From assembly GCF_001540865.1 (NCBI RefSeq), contig NC_033625.1, positions 8,543,804 through 8,607,803 on the forward strand: DNA of 64,000 nt, written 5' to 3'. Shown here one piece after another: positions 10,251 to 21,700 of the stretch. The translations under genes and the position numbers were made by a program. The notes beneath the pieces are model-generated. The model searched no databases, was not told where the DNA came from, and was given only the letters and a program-made list of their open reading frames with translations. This stretch comes from Ananas comosus (lineage: Eukaryota > Streptophyta > Magnoliopsida > Poales > Bromeliaceae). Every line of letters begins with the position of its first letter. Position 1 is the stretch's first letter.

Positions 10251-13200
10251 TCCGGTAAGGCTTTTATTAGTATTCAGTGTGCTTGTTGGGATTTCGTTCT
10301 CTTTTCCGATGATCCGGAGACACCCCAACACCTCGGGAAGTGAGCACGATGATCTCTGATCTATGCCGAACATCTTGCTCACCTCCATTTGGGTCAGCGA
10401 AGCTCCAGTGTGCGTATCAAACGTAGTTTAAGCACTATGCGCGTTGTTTCACTAAACTTCGCGTTGCTCGTACGCTCGCCACAGTGGCCAGCAGTGCTCC
10501 GAAGTGTGAGCACGGCCTCCGGCACATCAAGACCTATCAGTGGGTGTCTCGGCTTAGCTAGAATACTCTCGGTTTGCGCGGTCGAACCATAAAACCCTAA
10601 AAATCACATGAAATAATATGATTTTATGTAGTCACGGGGGTTTCTATGCAATTGTGCGTTATGTGGTCGCTGTTGGCAACGTGTGCAGACAATGGGTGAC
10701 CTTTGTGGACTGATTGTCCAAGGCCCTAGGCCTTTTCGGAGATCAGAAATTGATTTCCAGTGCATCTGTTGGCAAAATCCGTTGACGGAACGTGTTTTCG
10801 GTTCGGAATTCTTTCGACGGTGCCTCACGATAATTTGTGTCATCGCTGAGCCTTGTGGGCTGGTCACTCGCGTCGTTTCGAGGGTTCGGAAACGACGGGT
10901 GAGCGACGGTGGGTTCTGGTGTCGAATTGGACACTTTTGGAAATCCGGATCGGAAAGATTATCCGATGATAATCGTTTTGATGTGAGGTGGTGTTTTTGC
11001 TGCCAAGTCACACGAATTTGCATGTTTAGTGGCAGCGGGGGACTCGTAGCCCGAGTAAGTGAGTTCCGGGACAGTTTGTGTGTAAGGAAATGAAACCTCG
11101 ATGTATAGATCCGAATGTCGATCAAAATCGATCGAAGGTGAGTTCGGGACGCTTTGGAAAGGCCGAAATTGTCAAAATGGCATTTGGAGGGTTGTAGAGG
11201 ACCTTGGGGAGTTGGATATGCAAATCTGCAACTTTGCAGAATTTTTCCACTCTCGGGGTCCGGACCCTAGCTTCAGGGTTCGGACCCCTTAGCCGAATTT
11301 CGCCCAGTGCGGGCTGTGCACAGTTTGTGAAGTTGAGGGGTCTAAATGCAATTCTGCATTACTGGGAGCCATATGAGGGGTCTAGGGCTTGTTTCCTCTC
11401 ATTCCCTTCACCCTCTCACCCTAACACACTCCTTCTCTCTCTCTAAAGCTCTCTCATTCTCTCTCTTAAAGGAGGAAGGCAAGAGGAGAAGAAGGTGAAG
11501 AAGGAAGGGAAGGTGGATTGTGCTCATCTTCATCTTCTTCTTCTTCCTTGGGTTGGAGCTAGCTTATAGAGGTAAGCTTGATGCTCAACAATGGTGGATT
11601 TCTAGGGTTAGGTTTATATACTCTAGAATTGGTTTTGTTGGAACCCTAGCATGTTAATTAGATGCTAATTACATAAATCAAAGGATTCAATGGTGGATTT
11701 GCAATAATTGCAAACTAGGGCTCCAAAAATAGGATTTTGCTATATAATAGGGTTTGATCTTAGTTAACCCTATACAAACCTATTTGTTAGGTTTTCTGAC
11801 GCGCTGGTGAAGTCGGTTCGGCAATCCGTCAAGCCTACGCGAAGATATTGCCGAAAAGGACGTTTTCGGCTTCGTTTCCGCCTGGAAAGCCGAGGCGGCG
11901 TCCAAAAATCACGAAATCGGATTCGTGGACTCGTGGCATCACCTAAAGGTGGGGGGGTGTCATCCAGAAGCAACTGGGCTTCCTTCTATGTCCGAGTTAG
12001 ATTATTGATCATGTTTCACATATTGTTCTTATGCATTATAGGATGATTGGTATAGTTACATTTCGACTTCCTTACATGCGTGCTTAGTAGTGTAGCATTG
12101 TGAGCTCGACACTTAAATCTAGGGTGCATGAGGATTAGGACTTGTGACATGAGATCCTATAGTGATAAGAAAATGGTGAACTCGAACTTGATGATGAAAA
12201 CTAGGGACATGTGAACTAGTGTAATAGAAACACTTATAACTTGGACGAGTGGCATGTAAATTAGTGTGGGTAAGACACTTACAACATAATGATGTAAACG
12301 AGTGGCATTGGAACTTAGTGTAAAAGAAACACTATGGCATTGAACATAAGGAATAGGTGAGTTTTCCTAGTTATGATACATTACATGAGATCTTAGTGTA
12401 ATTGAGACACTTGACATCGAACATAGGGATAGTTGGATTCCCGTGTGATTGTTGATTAGTGTAGTTGAGACACTATGGCATTGAACATAGGGATAGGTGG
12501 ATTCTCGAGTGTTTGTTAACCCTAGTTGACAGGGTATCCTCAGTTGGCGAGGATTGGATCATACTCACATAGTCTGTTTTGGGCTTGTGGCGGTCGCTCC
12601 CCACAAGCAGTGCACTCCGGAGTTGTCACACGAGCTTTGTAGCTCATGAGCGGGTAGCTCACAGGGTGGGACACGAGCGGGGTAGCTCCTCACCTATGAG
12701 ACTAGGACGTGAGTTGGGGCGAAGGGCGGGGTAGCTCTTCCCTATGAGATTTGAGATCTGAGTCGGGCGAAAAACGGGGTAGCTCTTCACCTATGGTATT
12801 CGAGATGTGAGTCGGGTGACATAAGAGCGGGGTAGCTCTTCACCTATGAAATTAGAGATTTGAATTGTGGCGTAACCCTCGGGTTAGCCAAGTAGATTGG
12901 GTAATGAACTCACGATAGATATGCATCTTGAGCAGAGTAGACATTGCATTATACTTGATGTAGAGACATACCATCATGTGAGTAGAGTACTTGAGATGTT
13001 CATCCCTTACTTGTTACTTGAGGCATAGTAGTAGGTTGCAAATTTCCTTACTACGTAGCATTTCATTTCAAGATATTTATCTATCTATCTATCTATCTGC
13101 TTATACCTGCTTAGACCTAGTGGGAAGATCGGCGGAGTCGGCGGCCGAACCCACTGGAAACTATATTTATATAGTTCTCACCCCACTTTGTTGCAGGGCC

Positions 13201-13645
13201 GAGTTTGAGCGCTCCGGGGGAGGATCATGGTAAGGGCATAGCGCCCTAGTTAGCTAGTAGTGGCTTTTCTTTTGTACTAGAGTACTCTCGTGTACATAGG
13301 TGATATGGATGTATTTTGGAGAGTGCTTATGTATGGGAGGTGGACATGTATTCATTTTTGGGAGATGAAAATGTAAATCCAGAAATGTAAATGTTGAATG
13401 TGATGTAATAGGTAGAACTCTCTCTCTCTTTTGTTTACTTGTAGTATTACTTACTTGCTCTCGTGTATGCTTGTGAGATTACTCGCTTGCTAGATCATGT
13501 ATGTTGTTAAGTTTTTCCTGAGCAACTTATTGTACATGATCTTGTTGTTAAGCCTTGGGCGGACAATGGAGGTGTTATCCGTTCGGCGTCTGTTTGACGT
13601 GCCCGAACCGGCCAAATTGGCGGTTTCGGGGCGTGACAGGTAAAG

Positions 13646-13657
13646 TGGTATCAGAGC
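13646..13657 (+). promoter_or_regulatory. Primer binding site
   Basis: TGGTATCAGAGC lies seven bases after the CA end of LTR1; initiator tRNA-Met type. Confidence 0.85.
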
Positions 13658-13992
13658 AAGCTAAGAGCAAGTAAAGAGAGAGCCTAGGATTGACCTAGGA
13701 GACCCTAGGTTGGTAAACCTTAAGGCTATAGGTGCGTGAGTGAGACGTGAACCTATAACGGTGGCGGAAGTTGATTCGATTCGGTCGAAATGGTAGTATG
13801 TTTCTAGTGGTGGCTAGAGAGTTCTTGACTCGAAGTGGTTGTGTTGGGCTGCCGACAACATGACGCTAAGAGTTTAGAACAAGTACACTTATGTGCTTCC
13901 GCCTAGATTGCGATGTTGAGTCGTTTTGTCTCGTAGTTGCGAGAAGTTATCGGGTTAAGATGATTAACCAAGTTGTTGTGTTTCAGGAGCTA

Positions 13993-15140
13993 ATGGCACC
14001 AAAGAGACACTGCATGCGTAGATCCGTTTCGGCACCATCTCCTAAGGTGCCAGAGCAAGCTGGGTGAAGCGAAGTGCAGGAGTTGCGGGCGCAAATGACT
14101 GCACTTGTTGGTGTGGTGCAACGCCAAAAGAGTCAGATCAAGCTGCTCTAGGAGCTTATGGAGCGGCATATGGCGGCGGCGGCCGAGATGGCAATTGAAG
14201 GCCGTGATCCGCCCGCGCCCTGGGCTCGCGCGCCTAATGCGACTGAGGGTGAGGGTGTTGCGGCGGCTCCGGTGGCAGCACGTCCCCCACTGGCGAGTGT
14301 TCCTTCGGCCGCTTTGGGTTCGGCGACACTCGATGCGACGACTGAGGATACGGAGCGATAGCGCGGTTATACGGCTCTCACAAAGTTCATGAAGTTTCAT
14401 CCTTTGACTTTCGATGGCGAGGTGATAGATGCTTGGATTGTGGAGACTTGGTTGGCCACGATGGAAACATTGTTTGAGGACATCTACACCCAAGAACAAG
14501 ACAAAGTGCACTTGGCCGCTCATTGCTTTGACAAGAGGGCCCGATTGTGGTAGAGGAGGGTGAAACAGGATCGATCTCCGGACCTTCCCCCGATCGATTG
14601 GGCGGAGTTCCGAGGGCTGATGTTCGCGGAGTATTTTCCTAACAGTGACAAAAAAAAATGCGGGAGGATTTTTGAAAGCTCAAGCAAGGTAACCGTACGG
14701 TTCGGGAGTACGAGCGGGAGTTCACACATCTCCTGAATTGCGTTCCGGATGTGGCAAAAGCCGAGCAAGACCGGGCGGAGTGCTTCATACGGGGACTCCG
14801 GCCTGATATTTTTCGAATGGTGCATGCCTTCAAGTTCCGCACCTTCGCCGAGGTGTTAGATCGTACTCTATGGGTTGACCACAGGAACGCTTGTGTCCGA
14901 GAGGAGCGCGAGGCGTTCGAGAAGGACAAAGGAAGAAACGACCTGGCGGTGGTTCGGGGGGACAGTTTAGTTCCAAGAAGCCGTCGAAGTACCCGAAGAA
15001 ACAGTCCGAGAGCCAGGGACCTCTGCGATGTGTAATTTGCAGTGGGGAGCATCGCGCAGGAAACTGTGAGCATAGGGCGGGACGGTGCTTCAGGTGTGGT
15101 TAGGCGGGGCATATTAGCCGTCAGTGCCCAGAGGGATCGT
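13993..15140 (+). pseudogene. Gypsy-type gag with CCHC knuckle, decayed
   Basis: ATG at 13993 opens MAPKRHCMRRSVSAPSPKVP, a chromovirus-like gag start. In-frame stops occur at 14065, 14149, 14359 and 14551. A frameshift near 14650-14675 leads into the capsid domain (KLKQGNRTVREYEREFTHLL, AECFIRGLRPDIFRMV). Another shift near 14935 leads to the basic linker and zinc knuckles (CVICSGEHRAGNC, then CFRCG-stop-AGHISRQCP with TAG at 15101). The order matches Retrotrans_gag proteins of the Tekay/Del kind. Domain order is complete but at least seven lesions make it non-functional. Confidence 0.85.
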
Positions 15141-15577
15141 CGCCTGCCCCGTCTGCAGCATCCGCCCTGGCTAGTGGTGTTGTCTCGAGACTTTTCTACG
15201 CGAACTTGCGACATAGTCGAGTCAGTTTCGACTATGCGGACCAAGGTAGAGTGGACCTAGAATTTCTAAGTGTTGATTAATTATCTCAGAATTAGCAATT
15301 TGGGATCAGATAATCCTAGTTGTGGGACTGTTTTGTCCACAGGTTATAGGATGGTGTTGATTCCGGTTAGTTTTTGGGTCCGGAGATTTTGGGTTGGTAT
15401 GTCTTCCCTCATTTTGTACGAGTGGAACCATAGTCCTATTCTCCTATTCTTCGGAGGTTGATCTGTCCAAATGAAATATAATCGACCAGTACTCAATGGT
15501 GATACCGCAGTGGTGGAGTAATATCTGAATTCAATTCGAGTGGGTACGTGGTCAAGTTTCAGGGACGAAACTTCTTT

Positions 15578-15588
15578 TAAGGGGGGGG
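15578..15588 (+). promoter_or_regulatory. Polypurine tract before LTR2
   Basis: An aag followed by a run of G lies directly before the LTR start, as expected for plus-strand priming. The matching tract before LTR3 is at 32241-32249. Confidence 0.75.
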
Positions 15589-18139
15589 GTAAGATAAGGA
15601 CTAAGATTTTGACAGTATAGCTAAACTCTTTGTTGACGATGTTTTTGTGTGTAATTTAATTACATAAGCACTCGTCAAGTTTTAGGAGAAAATGAGTTAA
15701 GATGGAGAAGTTACGCGACCAGAACCAATGACTTAAAGTGAATAGTAACTCCGGCTTTTCGGAGGAGCCAGCTAGTAGAGAGGATTCTGGTACGCATTGG
15801 ACTCCGATCATAGCGCTCCAATAGCTCGTTTCAAACGGCTCAACTATTCTGGACCCAATGGCACTGATGGAATTGGGTTCTGATGCACGATTTTCGAGAA
15901 AAAAGGGTTTGATTGGATTTATATATATATGTGTTTTGTAGTAGAACAATGAGGGCGGGTTTCGTCGAGAATCAACGACCAAATCAGATGAAACAAAATA
16001 CTATAGTCGTGTTGAACGCGCTGGCGTAATCCGTTCGGAAATCCGATAGACGGAGCTTCGGAAATTGTGAATTGTTCGCTGATGGGTCGAATTGACGAAA
16101 CAGAAACTTCACGAAAGGTCCAATATTTTATGTACCATTTTGCGAGGTTTCGAACGTCGTTGTGCGGGCATGCATAGTGCACGAGCTGTCGAGGGCTGGG
16201 CTGTAAATATTATGCTTTGAGGGATTTCTCGGCAAATTCACACCTTGCATAAAGGTGGTAGCTAGGGTTTCCACAACTTTTTGCTGCCCAAATCCTCCCA
16301 GCTAACCCTAGCCGCCTCAGCATCTCTCTACCCTACACGTGCGCACGTCCCGGCTGCCGGCGAGCACCCCCGGCCGCCGGAAAAGCAACCTCAGCCTTCC
16401 ACCAACTCTTCCTCACTCCACCTTGACTTCTTCCTCAGCAAATGGAACCAGAGAACCCCGAGCACTTTGAAGCCTTCATCCTCTGGCCGAGACCCATCCC
16501 CCGCACCATCCCTGCTGGCCCGCGTCATCCCTACGCGCCACCGGCGCCGCCTGTGCAGACCACGGCCAACTCTGATCAGCTAGGGCTGAGCTCGGTTTAG
16601 CTCGAGGCCTACTGGTTTAAGCCGCCTAAAACTAGCCGCCCTGTCCTCCTCTGGCCGCAGGCGACCTCCCACGCGTGACCCTCCGCCTTCCCCGAAGTCG
16701 CCGGCCGCCGCTCTCCCTCTCTGCAGCCGCCCAGACCTTANCGGCCACCGCCCTAGCTCTCTGTGGCCGTCCAGATCCCGTGCGGGCCGAGGCCGAGCCT
16801 CCTTGGCTTCCAAGCGCCGCCGCCGCCCACCGTAGGGCGCATTACCTTCCCCTCGGCCTCCGCCGACAGATCACCGCCGCCCCGAGCTCCTCTAGCTATC
16901 GCGCGGCTGCTGTGGGCCCCCGAACACGTGAGCTGATGACGGGTTGGATCTCCGCCGTCGCGCCACCGGCTGCCACCCGCTGCCGGCCAACACCATCCCC
17001 AGACCTCTCAGATCGTCCGCACCCATCCCCGGCCGGAGAGCCCGCCGTCTGGCCGCCGCCGGCCAGCCCTAGCTCTCCACTAGTCCGATAAGCAGTATTT
17101 TCAGGTTCCTATGCACTATTTGGGTTTCCGTTCACTGTTTCGACGACCCGGGGCTGTTCCGATGCCTCCAAAGGTGAGCACAGTGATTGTCAGTCAGTGC
17201 TGATCACAGTGCTCACCTCATTTAGGGTCAGCAAGCATCGGATGTGTTAATTTGTAGTGTTTTAGTTTCAGCGCGCAGTTTTCACTGAACTTCGCGTCGC
17301 TCGCGCGCTTGCCACAGTGGCCGAAAGTGCTCCGAAAGGTGAGCACAGCCTCTGAAATGCCGAGACCTGTCAGCGGGTGTCTCGGCTTGGATGATTGACT
17401 TTCGGTTTGCGTAGACGGACCATAAAAGCCCCGAAATCATATAAAATAATATGATTTTGTGTAATCGGGAGGGCTTTTATGCAATTTGGGTTGTTGTCGC
17501 TACTGTTGGCAGCATGGATGAGTTGAGGGTAACCTCTGGACCGATTGTGCAGGGCCCCATGCCTTTATGGAGATCGAAAAGTGATTTCCGGCTTGTTTCT
17601 CGGCGAAATTCGCCGACGGAACACAGGTTCGGCTCGGAATTCTTCCGACGGTGCTTCGTGATGAGTTGTTGTGTCGCTGAGCCTTGTTGGCTGGTCACTC
17701 ACGTCATTTCGAGGGTTTGGAAATGACGGGTGAGCGACGGTGGGTTCCGGTGTCGAAATTGACACTTCCGGGAATCCGGATCCGAACGATTATTCGATGA
17801 TAGTGTTGGTTGTGTATTCTTGTGTTTGCTGCCATGATGCACGATTATTTATGTATAGTGGTAGCGAGTGACTCGTAGCACGAGTCGGTGTGTTCCGGGA
17901 CAGTTCGTGGATCCCGGCGGAGTCCCGTAGCAATTTTCGGGACTTCCGACCAGTTACGGTAGTCGGTTTTGGGAAATCGATCTCCGTAGGATTAGTTTGT
18001 GGGATGTGGAGTCGGTGGTTATTAGTAGTGGGTTAGACACTAACCCGGTGGACCTTCCTTAGGTCCGGTTGACATTCTTTTGCAGTCAGGAGACAGATGT
18101 GACATCCTTACAGGTGGGTACTTCGGTACAGTGGTGCAC

Positions 18140-18144
18140 GCTCG
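18140..18144 (+). repeat. Target site duplication, left copy (GCTCG)
   Basis: GCTCG here and at 28581-28585 flank the 18145-28580 insertion. The uninterrupted site, cacgctcggtgatgg, is present in LTR3 at about 34735-34749. Confidence 0.85.
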
Positions 18145-18202
18145 TGTTGAAGCATAAAAAAAGAAGAAGAAGAAGAAGAAAAAAGGGAGAAAGGAAAAAA
18201 GG
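18145..18202 (+). repeat. Remnant of 5' LTR start of nested element
   Basis: TGTTGAAGCATAAAAA followed by GAA-rich sequence matches 23805-23862. Homology ends after 58 bases. Confidence 0.6.
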
Positions 18203-18204
18203 CA

Positions 18205-18330
18205 ATTTAATGACATGACGGTCAAATTACATTTGAATGCTCAGTTAACGACATGGCGGTCAAATTACATTTGAATGCCCAGTTTAATGACATGGCGGTC
18301 AAATTACATTTGAATGCTCAGTTTAATGAC
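18205..18330 (+). repeat. Three tandem units of about 39 bp
   Basis: Units share gacatggcggtcaaattac and atttgaatgc, with a degenerate fourth start. It lies beside the truncated 5' LTR. The following sequence to 18758 is AT-rich without a recognised feature. Confidence 0.7.
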
Positions 18331-18758
18331 ATGTCATTAAACTAAGCATTCTAATATGATCGCTATATTTTTAAATTAAGCATTGAAAATTTAATTTAGA
18401 TTAACCATGTCTCTAAATATAGATTTGAGCCGCTAGCATATGAAATATTAACTGTGGCAAATTATGGATCTTTGTTTTGAGAAAATTCTTCGAGACCTAT
18501 AAATAAAAGTCGAGATAGAGTATCCATCTCGAATTTATTTAGATGAATGCTAACCCAATTCAGAGTTGGTTATGCGTGGTGATCAAGTCAAAATAAACAA
18601 AGCCATTCTCGCAAGATGCAACACAATATAAAAAAAAAGATGAGGAGATCAAATACTCAAGCATAATCGAAAGCATTCAAAATATTGTTTCTTATTAGTG
18701 ACAAACAAAAATAACATTTGTGACAAAAAAGAAATAACAAAGAGAAGAAAAGAAGAAG

Positions 18759-21700
18759 TCAAATTTCAAATATTTGACGACGCTCCTCAAACAGCTCTAT
18801 TAATCCTCGAAGACCAGTGGATTCTTTAGAATCATTACAACCTTCAATGGCTGCAACATACTTCTTTTCTGCATCAACGACATCCTTTTGCAATTCTTCT
18901 TCAGTCGGGGTTAGTTTCTTTAAGGAGTCATCAGCCACTTCGAGTCTAAGGGTCAATTCCGCTTCTGTACTTTTTAAATGCAATATACTCTCTTCTAGTT
19001 CTCTTATTTTCTCTCTGGTTTGTTGAAGCTCATAAAGAACACCTTTTCAGTACTTGAAGAGAGAACTTTATACTGAATTAGGAAAGCATAGTTTCTTTTT
19101 CTTAGTGCCAGAGTCTCATCGGCATCCATGAGTCGAGACAACTGAAAATAGAATTATTGGACTTGACTCTTATTCTTCAATAGCCTCTTGCCATGCGTCC
19201 AAAATGTGTTCTTATACGCCTTTCACAATTCAGATATCAATCTCAAAGTGAAGATAACATTGGTATATTATTGATAACTTTTTCTCGAGCTGATGCTAAT
19301 TATGCGACGACTTGAATGTCTTCATAATACTCCATTTAGCGATCCAATGCAAAAATGATTATCGGCACAACTGGGTATCCTCGCTCTTTGGAATCCCCTG
19401 TGCGCCTAATCCAAATAGATACGACATTGCTCGTCAAGTGGCCCCAGCATCCTAAAAAACAAAAGAGAGAAAATGAATAAAGAATGAGAAAGAAAATGAG
19501 AAAGAAAAAATGTTTGAATATATACAATCTCACCATACAAAGCTTCAGGTGGCTGCAAGGTGAGCCGTAGTCCACTTCGTCGGCCGTAGCGAGGTGATAA
19601 AGCATCTTCCGGATCATTATTGTGATTTTTGACCTCTACCGGAAAAATACCTGTGCAAAAAAGAGCAATAGAAAATATATATGAAGCGGATGCTTTCATA
19701 AAGCGTAGTATACTGTCTTTTCATGTATTTAAAAGAAATCTTGAAAAAAAATGAGGCCTTGCCAGTTGATTTAACTCGTCCTCCAAACGAGCTCCATTAT
19801 GGCGCTCTCAGTCGACATATTAACGACTCTTCATCTTTTACCAACAGTGAAGGCCATTTGTGTATAGGCTCATCTTTGCTCTTCTCTAACTATCTATCAT
19901 CTTCTTTAGCACCCCTCATCCTAAACAATGACGTCGGTATAGAAGAAATAGTAAATATCAGCCTAAAGGTATTACTACGGGAGGCGATATGAAAAATAAA
20001 CTTGGACAATTGATAAATACACTATATAATTCCCATGATAGTCGGGCCCAAGCTTCCCTGAAAGATGACACCCCAATATCTTGCAACATCTGTGAACGGA
20101 TCCTAGACAAAAAAGAACATTATATGCTATGAATCAGACAGCAAAATTGAAGGATACCTGCTAGCAGGGACTATTCTTGTAAAAAACAAAAAAAAAGGGA
20201 GTAATGAATCGTATAAACGGTTATAACATTGTCCATTGTTCCTACTTATGCATTGTTTATAGACATAATTTCCTTAAGAGTCAATTTTAGACCAAAAAGC
20301 AAAGACCGAGAATATAGGATTTGCATCAAAAAATAAAAGGAAAATGATCTGGACTGAAAACTGAGGACCTGAAATGAAGCTGCAGGCTGTTTCGGTAATA
20401 TAGGACAAATGTAAATGGGCCATAAAACATTTTCGTTATCGCTCCGATTTGCGAAATTTTGTCGGCTACAGATTTCTAAACGAAAAATTACACTTACTTA
20501 TCCTATCTACCTCCTTCTTTAATTGAGATCAAAATGCTTAATTTAGAACTAAAAAGAAGGCATATGGGATTTACCGGAATAAAATTAACCTTTGGCGCCG
20601 AGGTTGGAACGGAATTCATCATCATATGGAGACACGTCGTCTTCAATACGACGCCACTGCCTCCGATTTTGTGATTCTATCGGCTTAAAAACTATATATA
20701 TTACTATATATATATATGTATAGTATATATGTAATATGTATATATATAATGTAATATATCTGTAAATATATATGATACTATATGTATATATATATGTATA
20801 TATATTATAATATAGTATATATATGTATACTATATATGTATATGTATAACATATAATATGTGTAATATGTAAACATGAAAAATGTATATGTTACCTAAGC
20901 ACATGTATATGTAATATGTATACCATATACATGTGTATATGTATACAATATACATGTGTATAATAATACGTATTATACTACTATGTGTATATATATATAT
21001 GTGTATATATACATAGGTATAAACACATATGTAATATATACGCCATATATATACACTACGTATATAATACAGTATGTATTTCCGCCAGCCGCCTATATAT
21101 AAAAAAAAACATATGTAATATATAATATATATAATATATATATATATATATACTATATATATATATATATAAAGGATAAGTGTGACGACATCATGTGCAG
21201 TTAATTATAAACAGAATATGAATAAAAAGGATCACCTATTATTGAAGACACAGAAAGGGGAAGCTTTTCATGAGCTACTTTAGTTGAAGCATCAAATGGT
21301 AGATTTTTTGAGCTTCTTAAAGATGGTTCCACATCGCATGTCTATATAAATATATATATATATATAGTTAATATATATATATAGAGAAAGAAAGGATGCT
21401 AGAATGAACCAACAAAATTCTAATCATACGGATTCTACGTCGCACCTTTGACCTTGTGGTAGAATCTTGCAAATGCATTTCACCTCCGGTAGGCGAATCC
21501 ATAATGTGCACTTCCTACAAATACCATAAAACAAAAGAAGTTCAGCACACAAAAAATAAAAAAATAGAGAAAAGATAGTTGAAAATGTTAATGAGCATAC
21601 CTTAGATTTCTCATCTTCGTGAATTGGAAAACTGAGGCTGAGAACTTCAAATTGAGGAGAGTCATCGGAAGGACCAGCTTGGATATGATCATATTCTGGA

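Larger units (their letters stand above)
8813..13638 (+). repeat. LTR1 of Gypsy array (4.8 kb)
   Basis: It begins TGTAATATCCGAG and ends GGGGCGTGACA, followed by a PBS. The first 2.3 kb matches LTR2 and LTR3 (gagattttgacaatgtagct, the TATA region, the GC-rich block, the stretch to about 11065). The remainder does not match them but matches the 3' part of the LTR piece at 59.2-61.6 kb (tcgctccccacaagc, cactccggagtt). U3 has TATAAAAG at 9487-9494. R/U5 has CT-rich strips (11400-11560), tandem units with gcggggtagctc (12650-12850), imperfect repeats with gacacttgaacatag (12150-12520), and the cccactggaaacta...tagttctcacc hairpin at about 13147-13185. ORFs inside are GC-block artefacts. Confidence 0.8.
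13639..15591 (+). mobile_element. Interior of gag-only Gypsy element (pol absent)
   Basis: It runs from the end of LTR1 to the start of LTR2. It holds a PBS (13646-13657), a leader, a decayed gag, and about 0.4 kb of 3' sequence (15173-15591) nearly identical to 31830-32252, ending in a polypurine tract. At under 2 kb there is no room for pol, and none is seen. It is a non-autonomous derivative that would depend on a related element's enzymes. Confidence 0.75.

Noticed and set aside
13646..13657. tRNA gene remnant
   Set aside because: Only the 12-base complement of the initiator tRNA-Met 3' end is present, next to an LTR; it is a primer binding site.
14639..15244. 201-codon minus ORF
   Set aside because: Antisense of the gag pseudogene; the plus strand carries the capsid and zinc-knuckle motifs.
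19723..19992. 89-codon plus ORF MYLKEILKKNEALPVDLTRP
   Set aside because: It overlaps PMD-gene intron and exon sequence on the other strand, and no homology is recognised.
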